From JALZAQ01 sp038253885 (lineage in GTDB: Bacteria; Gemmatimonadota; Gemmatimonadetes; Gemmatimonadales; Gemmatimonadaceae), in the NCBI GenBank assembly GCA_038253885.1, contig JBBSGP010000004.1:1-64000 (forward strand): a DNA stretch of 64,000 nucleotides. The letters run 5' to 3'. Shown piece after piece: positions 8,421 through 16,601 of this stretch. The stretch's first letter is position 1. Each line of letters starts with the position of its first letter. The translations under genes and the position numbers were made by a program. The notes beneath the pieces are model-generated. The model did not search any database. It had not been told where the DNA came from and was given only the letters and a program-made list of their open reading frames with translations.

Positions 8421-8449
8421 AGAATACGAAACCCGAGCCCGAATGTCAA
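8421..8449 (-). promoter_or_regulatory. recA promoter (TTGACA - 17 bp - TATTCT)
   Basis: On the minus strand the -35 is TTGACA (8449-8444) and the -10 is TATTCT (8426-8421), separated by exactly 17 bp: a near-ideal housekeeping sigma promoter. It overlaps the last codons of yraN. The segment TTTC-N7-GTTC (8431-8417) covers the -10 and is one base from the alphaproteobacterial SOS box GTTC-N7-GTTC, which is suggestive of damage control but unproven. Confidence 0.75.
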
Positions 8450-8820
8450 CGCGCACCGCGTAGCAGAAAGGCGTTCTCGACGTGGCGGATTCGCACCCGG
8501 TCACCTCGCAGCCAGACGCCGACGACATCGAAGCGATAGGTCATCCCGGGCCGTCCGTACCGTTCAAGCCATACGTGAGCTGAACGACATAACTCGCGCT
8601 GTTTGCGCCAGTTGACCGCCTCGATCGGATCTCCAAACTCAAGCCCTGTTCGCGCCTTGACCTCGACGAAGGCGACCGACGTTCCGCGTTCCGCCACCAG
8701 GTCGATGTCGCGGTGACCGCTGCGAAATCGGCGGGCCACGATGCGCCAACCCTCTCGCATCAGCCAGCGCTCGGCCATGCGCTCTCCGATCGCGCCCAGC
8801 ACCTGCGTTCGGTGGGACAT
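8446..8820 (-). CDS. yraN: YraN/UPF0102 family endonuclease-like protein, 124 aa
   Basis: Small protein with a restriction-endonuclease-like fold whose cellular role is unsettled. The family signature is visible as GAIGERMAERWL near the N-terminus, then the nuclease-like core RSGHRDIDLVAERGTSVAFVEVKART, with the Asp and Glu-x-Lys positions of a PD-(D/E)XK site. It ends with RFDVVGVWL. The length is typical. ATG at 8820; no clear ribosome-binding site precedes it. It lies between ftsK and recA, and its 3' end carries the recA promoter. Confidence 0.9.
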   Translation of the reverse strand: MSHRTQVLGAIGERMAERWLMREGWRIVARRFRSGHRDIDLVAERGTSVAFVEVKARTGLEFGDPIEAVNWRKQRELCRSAHVWLERYGRPGMTYRFDVVGVWLRGDRVRIRHVENAFLLRGAR

Positions 8821-8882
8821 GGGAACAAAATGCGGTGCAACAGAGGCAGTCCGACATCACACCAGCGCGTTGCGTATCGGCG

Positions 8883-11090
8883 TCACGCTCTCGGACCGCA
8901 GACGCGGTCCAGCGAATCCAACCCCAGCAGGACGTCGCGCGGCTTCGAGCCGTCCGGAGGGCCGAGCACGCCGGCCTCGTGCAGCTGATCGATGATTCGC
9001 GCGGCACGTCCGTAACCGACCTTGAGCCGTCGCTGGAGCAGCGACGTCGAGCCCTGCTGGTGCTGGATCACGACCTCGGCGGCCTCTCGAAAGAGCTTGT
9101 CGCGGTCGCCCGGCTCCCCGTCGTCGCCGCCCGAGCTGGCGCTCTCGGCCTCTTCCCTCTCTCTCCGTCGCATCGTCTCGAGGATGTCCGGCTCGCTGCG
9201 CAGCGGCTCCTCAGGGATGAGCCCTTGCTTCTCGAACGCGCGTCGCCGGATCTCGCGCTGCTCGATGTACCACTTCATCAGCTTTTCCGTATCGTCGCCC
9301 GAGATGTACGCACCCTGCAGGCGCGATGGCTCGGACTTGCCAGGCGGGATGAACAGCATATCGCCGTTCCCGAGGAGCGACTCCGCGCCCATTCCGTCGA
9401 TGATCGTCCGGCTGTCCACCTGCGACGCGACGCGGAAGGCGATGCGGCTCGGAAAGTTCGCTTTGATGAGCCCGGTGATCACGTTCACGCTCGGCCGCTG
9501 CGTGGCCAGGATGAGATGCAGGCCGATGGCACGCGCCTTCTGCGCGAGCATGGCGAGAGGCGTCTCGACCTCCCCCTGCACCGTCATCATCAGGTCCGCC
9601 AGCTCGTCGATGACGACAACGATGTAGGGCAGGACGTCGCCGGTGTAGATCCTCTCCTCGAACCCGACGTCCGGCTGCTTCGGCCACTTGAGGGGCACCT
9701 TGTCCTTCACGCGCCGGTTGAAGTCCTGGATGTTCCGGCATCCGTTCTCCGCGAACAGCTCGTAGCGGTCCTGCATCTCCCCGACCGCCCACTTGAGCAC
9801 GGTGGCGGCATCCTTGTTGTCGGTGATGACCTTGTGCCGGAGATGCGGCAACGAGTTGTAGACGGAGAGCTCGACCATCTTCGGATCGACCATCAGAAAG
9901 CGCAGGGTGCGCGGCGTGTGGCGGAAGACGAGGCTGGTGATGAGGGTGTTGACGCACACCGATTTTCCCGACCCGGTGGCGCCGGCGATCAACAGGTGAG
10001 GCATCTTCGCTAGGTCCTCGATCACCGGCCGCCCCTCGAGATCCTTGCCGAGCGCGATCGGGAGCGCTGCCCGCGCGCCGCGGAACTCCGGCGATTCCAC
10101 CAGCTCGCGGAATCCCACCATCTCGGCGGTCGGGTTCGGCACTTCCACTCCAACCGCCCCGCGACCGGGAATCGGCGCGACGATCCGGATGCTCTGGGCC
10201 CGCATTGCCAGAGCCAGGTCGTTGGCGAGATTCGCGATCTGCCTCACCTTCACTCCCGCCGCCGGCTCCACCTCGAACTGCGTCACCACCGGGCCGGTCG
10301 TGCGCCCCACGATCTCCGCCTCCACCCGAAAGGTCCGCAGAGCCTCCTTGAGCTTGAGACCCATGGCATCCAGCTCGCGTCGGTCCAGCTCGATGTTGCG
10401 CGGCGGGATGGGAGCGAGCAGATGCGCGCCCGGGAGCTCCTCGCCAGCGTTCGACTTCTCGGACGCGCTCAGCTCAGCGGCAACGCGATCCTCTCGCGAC
10501 GCCGCGCTATCGGCCCGGCTCCGCTTCTCCGGTTTCTTCCGTGATGCTCCGTTCTCCCCCCCCCCCACGATCGGCGACGCGAGCGAGTCGATGGCCGGCA
10601 TCTCCTCCGGCGGCGGCTCCAGAAAGGCGCTGACATCGTTCGTCCTGGGCGACGGAACGCGGTGCGTACCCAGAACGAGACGAACGGGGTTCCAGGCGAG
10701 GGTCGCGGCCGTGAGCGCGCTCGCCGCGAGCAGGAGGACGATCCAAGCGCCCGAGTGGCCGAAGAGCTCGGCGAGGTAGAACGCCGCGAAGCTCCCCCAC
10801 AGTCCGCCGACCGCCGTCGCGTCGCGACTCGCTGCCGATGGCATCGCGATGGCGATGGGCAGGAGAACGCAGAATCCGCAGAGGAAGAGCAGCCACGACC
10901 GATCGGTCTCGGAGCGCAGACGGCCGAGAAGCCGGAGCCCGTGCACGGCGGGAGCGAGGGGAGTGAGCAGCGCCGCCGGCCAGCCGAGGAAGGCGATGAG
11001 GGGACGAGCGAGCAGGTTGCCGACGGAGCCGAAGTCGTGGCGCGTGTCCACGCCGGCGTGCCAGAGCGCCAGTCCATGGACGCCGAGCAC
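8883..11090 (-). CDS. ftsK: DNA translocase FtsK/SpoIIIE, at least 735 aa; true N-terminus uncertain
   Basis: Septal DNA pump for chromosome segregation. An N-terminal membrane region with several helices is followed by a charged linker, the alpha/beta motor domain with Walker A GATGSGKS (residues 370-377) and Walker B region VVVIDELADLMM, and a C-terminal gamma domain (LLQRRLKVGYGRAARIIDQLHEAG). The first usable start is GTG at 11090. In-frame sequence upstream to about 11224 encodes a plausible first membrane helix (TGIALLLFACFLAGVLG) but has no ATG, GTG or TTG. Translation probably begins upstream at a rare codon, or the sequence has an error. An 11-base homopolymer encodes a Gly tract at 175-178. 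Confidence 0.93.
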   Translation of the reverse strand: MLGVHGLALWHAGVDTRHDFGSVGNLLARPLIAFLGWPAALLTPLAPAVHGLRLLGRLRSETDRSWLLFLCGFCVLLPIAIAMPSAASRDATAVGGLWGSFAAFYLAELFGHSGAWIVLLLAASALTAATLAWNPVRLVLGTHRVPSPRTNDVSAFLEPPPEEMPAIDSLASPIVGGGENGASRKKPEKRSRADSAASREDRVAAELSASEKSNAGEELPGAHLLAPIPPRNIELDRRELDAMGLKLKEALRTFRVEAEIVGRTTGPVVTQFEVEPAAGVKVRQIANLANDLALAMRAQSIRIVAPIPGRGAVGVEVPNPTAEMVGFRELVESPEFRGARAALPIALGKDLEGRPVIEDLAKMPHLLIAGATGSGKSVCVNTLITSLVFRHTPRTLRFLMVDPKMVELSVYNSLPHLRHKVITDNKDAATVLKWAVGEMQDRYELFAENGCRNIQDFNRRVKDKVPLKWPKQPDVGFEERIYTGDVLPYIVVVIDELADLMMTVQGEVETPLAMLAQKARAIGLHLILATQRPSVNVITGLIKANFPSRIAFRVASQVDSRTIIDGMGAESLLGNGDMLFIPPGKSEPSRLQGAYISGDDTEKLMKWYIEQREIRRRAFEKQGLIPEEPLRSEPDILETMRRREREEAESASSGGDDGEPGDRDKLFREAAEVVIQHQQGSTSLLQRRLKVGYGRAARIIDQLHEAGVLGPPDGSKPRDVLLGLDSLDRVCGPRA
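10556..10566. repeat. C11 homopolymer (G11 in the coding strand) inside ftsK
   Basis: Eleven consecutive C on the plus strand encode VGGGE in the FtsK linker between membrane and motor domains. The frame is intact at this length. Slippage by one base would remove the motor domain, so the tract would be costly if unstable. Confidence 0.9.
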
Positions 11091-11224
11091 GCCGGCCAGG
11101 AAGCACGCGAACAGGAGGAGCGCGATGCCCGTCAGCTCCCTCCGCAGGTGATCTCCGCGGTTGGTGGGGTGCGCCGACGTCGGTGAGATGGGATGACCCA
11201 GGGGACTACCCGTCCAGCTCTCGC

Positions 11225-11971
11225 CTACCGCTCGCGGTCAGGTCCGAGCTTGGTGATGTGACGTTCCTGATAGATGGGGACGACCGGATACGAGTCGATC
11301 GCAGCACACACGGCCAGATCGTCCCGAAAACCGGCCTCGATGAGCGCCTGGCCATGCTCCGACTCCTGGAAGAGCCGGTCCAGCCTATCACCATACTTGC
11401 GGTCGATGAGCTCGCACGCCCGCGCCGCATCGTTCATCTCGAGCTCGACGATCTGCTTCGCGATGCTTCTCGCGAACCGGCCCGCGCAGGCGGCGTCCTC
11501 CAGGGAGAACTGCCGGTCGCGCCCCGCGCATACGATCGACACGTCGGCACCGCCGCGCAGCGCCGAGCGCAGCAGCGCGGAGACCACCGAGAAGTTGACG
11601 TAGGAAGCGACCACGATGTCACGAGCGCCCTGGATCGCCACCAGAGCCGCGGTGCCATTGGTGGTGGTGAGCAGCACCGTCTTGCCCTCGACATTCACGC
11701 GGGTGAACTCGCGGGGCGAGTTCCCCAGATCGAAGCCGGGGATGGCGACCATCCGGCGCTCGCCGGCGAGCCGCACCTCCGATCGCTCGAACTGCTTCGC
11801 GCGCGCGATCACCTCGTCGGTGCCTTCGAGCGGAACCACGTTTCGTGCGTCGTTCGCCAGCGCGACGGCGATCGTGGTGGACGCCCGCAGCACATCGATC
11901 ACCGCCACGACGCGACCGGCCATGAGGGGCGCCTGGAGCTGAGCCGGGCCGAACAGAACGTCAATGCGCAT
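11225..11971 (-). CDS. comB: ComB-family 2-phosphosulfolactate phosphatase, 248 aa
   Basis: Mg-dependent phosphatase family named for the second step of coenzyme M synthesis in methanogens; bacterial members are widespread and often of unknown substrate. Family blocks are clear: VVAVIDVLRASTTIA near the N-terminus, GFDLGNSPREF, TTTNGTAAL, and the C-terminal VCAG...FSLEDAACAGRF. ATG at 11971 lies directly after the accC stop, so it is the next gene in the accC transcript. No other coenzyme M or sulfolactate genes are visible here, so the pathway role is uncertain. Confidence 0.85.
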   Translation of the reverse strand: MRIDVLFGPAQLQAPLMAGRVVAVIDVLRASTTIAVALANDARNVVPLEGTDEVIARAKQFERSEVRLAGERRMVAIPGFDLGNSPREFTRVNVEGKTVLLTTTNGTAALVAIQGARDIVVASYVNFSVVSALLRSALRGGADVSIVCAGRDRQFSLEDAACAGRFARSIAKQIVELEMNDAARACELIDRKYGDRLDRLFQESEHGQALIEAGFRDDLAVCAAIDSYPVVPIYQERHITKLGPDRER

Positions 11972-13324
11972 TCATGGCTCCCGCATCAGGTCCGTCTCCC
12001 GCTCGAGAAACTTGGTATCCACCTGGCCGGCCTGGAAGCGAGGATTCTGCATCACGCGCGCGAGAAAAGGGATTGTCGTTGTGACGCCCTCGACGATGAA
12101 GCTGTCGAGCGCGATCTGCATCCGCTTCAGCGCTTCCGAGCGCGTGCCGCCCTGACAGATCAGCTTCGCGAGCAGTGAGTCGTAGTAGGGCGGTACCGTG
12201 TAGCCGGCGTAGACGTGCGTGTCGAGCCGGACTCCCGGCCCTCCCGGCGGATGGAAGACCTCGATGCGCCCGGGCGACGGTTGGAAGTTACGGGCCGGAT
12301 CCTCGGCATTGACCCGGCACTCGATCACGTGTCCCCGCAGCGGCGGCATCTCGGTGATGCTCAGAGGCTCACCAGCGGCGACGCGGATCTGCTCCTTCAC
12401 CAGATCCACGCCGGTGAGCATCTCGGTCACTGGGTGCTCTACCTGGATGCGGGTGTTCATCTCCATGAAATAGAACGACCCGTCGGTGTCGAGCAGCATC
12501 TCGATTGTTCCGGCACCGACGTAGTCGATCGCCTTCGCGCCTCGTACGGCGGCGTCTCCCATGGCCAACCGCAGCTCCGGGCCGACGGCGGGGCTGGGCG
12601 CCTCCTCGATGAGCTTCTGATGCCGCCGCTGCACGGAGCAGTCGCGCTCTCCGAGGTGGATCACGTGACCGTGCTTATCGCCCATGATCTGGAACTCGAT
12701 GTGACGCGGCCGGGCGAGATATTTCTCGACGTACACATCGCCTGAGCCGAACGCGGACAGCGCCTCCGATCGCGCGAGCTGGAAGGCCCGCGCGAAGTCA
12801 TCCGGATCGTTGGCGACTCTCATTCCCTTGCCGCCCCCGCCAGCGGCGGCCTTGATGATCACCGGAAAGCCTATCTCGCCCGCCAGCCCGAGAGCGGCGT
12901 CCACGTCCTCCACCGGTCCCGGAGTGCCTGGCACGATCGGCACACCGACGGCTGACATGGCCTTGCGCGCCGCGGCCTTGTCGCCCATGACGCGAATCTG
13001 CTCGGCGGTGGGACCGATGAACGCAATGTTGGAGGCCGCACAGGTCTCGGCGAACTCGGCGTTCTCGGCGAGAAACCCGTACCCGGGATGGATCGCGTCG
13101 GCGCCGGTGATCTCGGCCGCGGCGATGATACGCGGGATCTTGAGGTACGACTCCCGCGCTGGCGCGGGTCCGATGCAGACGTCATCGTCGGCGAAGCGGA
13201 CGTGCAGCGATTCGCGGTCCGCCTCGGAGTACACGGCGACGGTCTGGATGCCGAGCTCGCGACAGGCCCGGATGACGCGCAGCGCGATCTCGCCTCGGTT
13301 GGCGATCAGGACTTTCTTGAACAT
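11972..13324 (-). CDS. accC: Acetyl-CoA carboxylase, biotin carboxylase subunit, 450 aa
   Basis: ATP-grasp enzyme that carboxylates the biotin on AccB with bicarbonate, the first half-reaction of malonyl-CoA synthesis. The N-terminal domain starts FKKVLIANRGEIALRV. The ATP-binding segment KAAAGGGGKGMR, HQKLIEEAPSPAV and the catalytic FYFMEMNTRIQVEHPVTE block are all present. Length is exactly that expected. ATG at 13324. It is separated from accB by pilT, an unusual insertion in an otherwise standard accB-accC pair. Confidence 0.97.
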   Translation of the reverse strand: MFKKVLIANRGEIALRVIRACRELGIQTVAVYSEADRESLHVRFADDDVCIGPAPARESYLKIPRIIAAAEITGADAIHPGYGFLAENAEFAETCAASNIAFIGPTAEQIRVMGDKAAARKAMSAVGVPIVPGTPGPVEDVDAALGLAGEIGFPVIIKAAAGGGGKGMRVANDPDDFARAFQLARSEALSAFGSGDVYVEKYLARPRHIEFQIMGDKHGHVIHLGERDCSVQRRHQKLIEEAPSPAVGPELRLAMGDAAVRGAKAIDYVGAGTIEMLLDTDGSFYFMEMNTRIQVEHPVTEMLTGVDLVKEQIRVAAGEPLSITEMPPLRGHVIECRVNAEDPARNFQPSPGRIEVFHPPGGPGVRLDTHVYAGYTVPPYYDSLLAKLICQGGTRSEALKRMQIALDSFIVEGVTTTIPFLARVMQNPRFQAGQVDTKFLERETDLMREP

Positions 13325-13356
13325 GGCCGCCGTTCAGAGCGCGTGCGCGGGGCCGT

Positions 13357-14550
13357 TCAGGACGCGTCACGCTGGAAGTCGTCCCACGACTTGTCGCTCG
13401 ACCCCTCGACGCCCTGGACCCGAAGCGCGAACTCGCTCGGATTGGTGGCGTAGAACATCGCGCTCTCGTACGAGATCATGCCGCGCGAGTACCAGTGCAT
13501 CAACGACTGGTCGAAGCTCTGCATCCCATACTGGAGCGTGCCCTCGCGGATGAGCTCGGGAATGTTCAACGACTTGTTCATGTCCCGGATCTGCTCTCGC
13601 ACGGCGGCCGTATTGATGAGCACCTCGCACGCGGGGACACGCCCGGGCTGATCGGAGCGAGGAACCAGCCGGAGCGAGATGATGCCGGCGAGAGCGCTGG
13701 CGAGTATGAAGCGCACTTCGGCTTGCTGGTGCGGCGCATAGAAAGAGATCACCCGGTTGATCGTCTGCGTCGCATCCGTCGTGTGCAGGGTCGAGAACAC
13801 GAGGTGTCCGGTGTCAGCGGCTTTGATCGCCACCTCCAGCGTCTCGAGATCGCGGATCTCGCCGATGAGGATGACGTCCGGATCCTGTCGCAGCACCCGG
13901 CGCAGCGCCTGGGCGAAGCTGCCCGTGTCGGCGCCCACTTCGCGCTGGTTGATGCTGCAATGGATGTCGCGGTGCAGGAACTCGATCGGATCCTCGATCG
14001 TGATGATGTTGGCCGCCCGCCGCTCGTTGATGTGCTGCACCATCGCCGCCAGTGCGGTGGACTTCCCCGAGCCCGTGATCCCGGTGACCAGCACCAGACC
14101 GCGAGGCCGCAATGAGATGTCGGCAACCACGGGAGGCAGATTGAGCTCGGTGACCGTCTTCACCTGGTAGGGCACAGCGCGCAGCGCGTAGGCCACGGTA
14201 CCGCGCTGCTGATAGACGTTGACGCGGAAGCGGCCGATTCCCGGAACCCCGATCGCGAAATCGGCCTCCTTGAAGTCGGCGAACTCGCGCACCTGCTTCG
14301 GCGTCATGATCTGTTCGGCAAGCGACTTGAGGTCCTCCGGCCGGAGCGGCGGCAGGTCGAGCGTGATCAGATCGCCGTTGACACGGAGAACCGGCGGCCG
14401 GCCCACCTTGAGGTGCAGGTCCGACGCATTCTGCTGGATCATCCGCTGCAGCACCGCCTTGAAATGGAACGAGGCCGCGGGGGGGGGAGCGGGCGAGCCT
14501 GCGGCGGCAGAATCAGGGGCTGTCTGAGCGATGCCGTCGGCGTCAGCCAT
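13357..14550 (-). CDS. pilT: Type IV pilus retraction ATPase PilT, 397 aa
   Basis: Hexameric secretion ATPase that disassembles type IV pili and powers twitching. After a Pro/Ala-rich leader of about 25 residues, the N-terminal domain has NASDLHLKVGRPPVLRVNG. Walker A is VTGITGSGKST, the Asp box includes ITIEDPIEF, Walker B LIGEIRDLET, and the His box HLVFSTLHTTDA. The C-terminus is PilT-like, including MHWYSRGMISYESAMFYATNP. No other pilus gene is in the window. The start overlaps the accB 3' end by 8 bp, so the two are coupled. A G9/C9 tract lies in the N-terminal linker. Confidence 0.93.
   Translation of the reverse strand: MADADGIAQTAPDSAAAGSPAPPPAASFHFKAVLQRMIQQNASDLHLKVGRPPVLRVNGDLITLDLPPLRPEDLKSLAEQIMTPKQVREFADFKEADFAIGVPGIGRFRVNVYQQRGTVAYALRAVPYQVKTVTELNLPPVVADISLRPRGLVLVTGITGSGKSTALAAMVQHINERRAANIITIEDPIEFLHRDIHCSINQREVGADTGSFAQALRRVLRQDPDVILIGEIRDLETLEVAIKAADTGHLVFSTLHTTDATQTINRVISFYAPHQQAEVRFILASALAGIISLRLVPRSDQPGRVPACEVLINTAAVREQIRDMNKSLNIPELIREGTLQYGMQSFDQSLMHWYSRGMISYESAMFYATNPSEFALRVQGVEGSSDKSWDDFQRDAS
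14479..14487. repeat. G9 homopolymer in the pilT N-terminal linker
   Basis: Nine G on the plus strand encode Pro codons in the PAPPPAAS linker of PilT, upstream of all catalytic motifs. The frame is intact at nine. Confidence 0.85.
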
Positions 14551-15052
14551 TGGGATCGATCCGGAAGAGAACCTGGCCGTACTCCACCGGATGGGCGTCC
14601 TCGGCGAGCACTTCCTTCACGATCCCGGCATATTCGGACTCGATCTCATTCATGATCTTCATTGCCTCGATGATGCAGAGGATCTGTCCCTTGGCGATGC
14701 GGGTGCCTGGCGTGATGTATGGTGTGGCCCCGGGCTCCGGCGACGCGTAGAACGTCCCGACCATCGGCGACTTGACCTCCAGCAGTGCCTTCTTGAGCGC
14801 TTCGCTCTTCGCGGCCGCGTCTCCATCCGGAAGAGCCGGAGTTCCCTCCGCCGGAGTCAGGCGGGCGGGCGTGGCCAGAGCGGGCAGTAACGCGGGCATG
14901 GGCATGGTGGGGGTCACCTGCATCGTTCCGCGCTGTTGCGGTGTCTTCGAGATGCGGATCTTCTGCCCCTTGTCCGTGGAGATCTCGATGGAGTCCACGG
15001 TGGATTGATCGAGGAGCTCCACGAGCTTCTTCACGTAGCGTAGATCGATCAT
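14543..15052 (-). CDS. accB: Biotin carboxyl carrier protein of acetyl-CoA carboxylase, 169 aa
   Basis: Carries the biotin that shuttles carboxylate between AccC and the carboxyltransferase. The N-terminal helix MIDLRYVKKLVELLDQS is typical, then a Pro/Ala linker (TPTMPMPALLPALATP), then the biotinyl domain with the modified lysine in EAMKIMNEIE. ATG at 15052 is preferred because AccB proteins start at this helix. A GTG at 15082, directly after the M24 peptidase stop, would add ten residues. pilT starts inside the last codons. Confidence 0.95.
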   Translation of the reverse strand: MIDLRYVKKLVELLDQSTVDSIEISTDKGQKIRISKTPQQRGTMQVTPTMPMPALLPALATPARLTPAEGTPALPDGDAAAKSEALKKALLEVKSPMVGTFYASPEPGATPYITPGTRIAKGQILCIIEAMKIMNEIESEYAGIVKEVLAEDAHPVEYGQVLFRIDPNG

Positions 15053-15082
15053 AGGCGTGTCAAAGGATGGGCGGCCCGGCAC

Positions 15083-16171
15083 TCAGGCGATCTCGATCAG
15101 CTCGCGGGTGAACGACGTCAGCACGCGAGCCCGTTCTCCCTCCAGCACGACATCATCTTCGATACGCACACCGCCCCACCCGGGGCGGTAGATCCCCGGC
15201 TCGATCGTCACCACGGCGCCCTCGAGAAGGACTGCTTCGGCGGTCGAGGCGAGGCGAGGAGACTCGTGCACTTCCAATCCGATGCCATGTCCCAAGCTGT
15301 GACCGAAGCCATCGCCGAAGCCCTGGTCCTCAATGTAGCGCCGCGCGAGCGCGTCGGCATCCCGGCCGCGGATGCCCGCTCGGACACCCGCCGAGGCGCG
15401 CTCGTTGGCCGCGCGCACGACCGCGTAGAGCTCGCGCTGATCATCGCTCGCCCGCCCGACCACGAATGTCCGCGTGATGTCGGCGCAATACCCGCCCACC
15501 ACCGCGCCGAAATCGATCAGCAGAAGCTCTCCTGCCGCGATGCGCCGGCGCGACGAGCGCGCGTGTGGAAGCGCCGCGCGCGGCCCCGATGCGACGATCG
15601 TGGGAAAGGGAAAAGCCTCGCTGCCCGCGTCGCGCAGCGCATGCTCCACCAGACCCGCGACCTGCATCTCGGTGAGCCCCGGCCGTACGCCGGTGATCGC
15701 AACCGCCAGTGCCTCCTCGGCAATGAGGGCCGCCTCCGTGATCAACGCGATCTCACCCGCATCCTTTCGCTCGCGCAGCGCCTCCACCAGATCGACGGTC
15801 GGGCGCCACTGCCACCCCGCACCGGCGCCGAGCAACCGCTCGAATTCCCGGTGGGGAAGATGCGCGGACTCGAAGCCCACGACCTCGAGCCCGGCGATGC
15901 CGGGAAGCAGCCGCCAGAGCCCGTTCCAGAGCGACTGAGGCTCGATCGCGACCTGCGCCAACTCTCCAACCTCCTCTCGCACCTGCGTCGCGTACCGGAA
16001 GTCGGTCAACAACAGCAGCTCTCGCGACGTCACCAGCAGGAGCGCGCTCGTCCCGGAGAAGCCGGTCAGATAGCGGATGTTGGGGAGGCTCGTGACCAGC
16101 AGGCCGTCGACGTGGCTCGCGGTCAGTGAGTCAGCGAGCGCCCGAGCGCGCCGAGGCCGCGCGTCAGCCAC
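15083..16171 (-). CDS. M24 family Xaa-Pro peptidase, 362 aa
   Basis: Dinuclear metal peptidase of the PepP/PepQ group that trims N-terminal residues before proline. The creatinase-like N-terminal domain contains LPNIRYLTGFSG. The catalytic pita-bread domain has the metal ligands in order: LLIDFGAVVGGYCADITRTF (two Asp), GHGIGLEVHE (His), VTIEPGIY (Glu) and RIEDDVV (Glu). All five ligands are present. It lies between aroQ and accB, a common bacterial arrangement, and overlaps aroQ by 8 bp. Confidence 0.92.
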   Translation of the reverse strand: MADARPRRARALADSLTASHVDGLLVTSLPNIRYLTGFSGTSALLLVTSRELLLLTDFRYATQVREEVGELAQVAIEPQSLWNGLWRLLPGIAGLEVVGFESAHLPHREFERLLGAGAGWQWRPTVDLVEALRERKDAGEIALITEAALIAEEALAVAITGVRPGLTEMQVAGLVEHALRDAGSEAFPFPTIVASGPRAALPHARSSRRRIAAGELLLIDFGAVVGGYCADITRTFVVGRASDDQRELYAVVRAANERASAGVRAGIRGRDADALARRYIEDQGFGDGFGHSLGHGIGLEVHESPRLASTAEAVLLEGAVVTIEPGIYRPGWGGVRIEDDVVLEGERARVLTSFTRELIEIA

Positions 16172-16601
16172 GCGCCAACCGGGAGGTCAGGCCGCGCAGG
16201 GCAAGCTCGTAGCCGACCGGCCCGAAGCCGCAGACAACAGCCACGGCGCCCGACGCGAGCACGGAGCTCCGACGCTCGGGCTCCCGCGCGTAGATGTTCG
16301 TGAGGTGGACTTCGACGAACGGCAGATTCACCGCCGCGAACGCGTCCCGCAGCGCCAGGCTGGTGTGACTGTAGGCCCCGGCGTTCACGATCGCCCCGTC
16401 AGCGCGTCCCCGCATCGCGTGAATGCAGTCGATCAACTCGCCCTCGCCGTTCCGCTGCTCGAAGTCCACGGTCACCCCCAGCTCCTCGGCCAGGCCGCGC
16501 AGGCGGTGCTCGATGTCCGCCAGCGTCTCCGTTCCGTAGACCGCCGGCTCGCGTGTACCCAGGAGATTGAGGCTCGGACCGTTGAGCACGACGATCCGCA
16601 C
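16164..16601 (-). CDS. aroQ: 3-dehydroquinate dehydratase, type II, 145 aa
   Basis: Third step of the shikimate pathway. The protein opens VRIVVLNGPSLNLLGTREP, with the conserved catalytic Tyr in the following VYG and the RNGEGELID, INAGAYSHTS-like (VNAGAYSHTSLAL) and VEVHLTNIYAREPER motifs. The GTG start at 16601 shares one base with the TAG stop of the upstream TPR gene, placing the first strand at the family-expected N-terminus. A longer frame reaching 16625 is open but adds unrelated residues. Confidence 0.95.
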   Translation of the reverse strand: MRIVVLNGPSLNLLGTREPAVYGTETLADIEHRLRGLAEELGVTVDFEQRNGEGELIDCIHAMRGRADGAIVNAGAYSHTSLALRDAFAAVNLPFVEVHLTNIYAREPERRSSVLASGAVAVVCGFGPVGYELALRGLTSRLARG

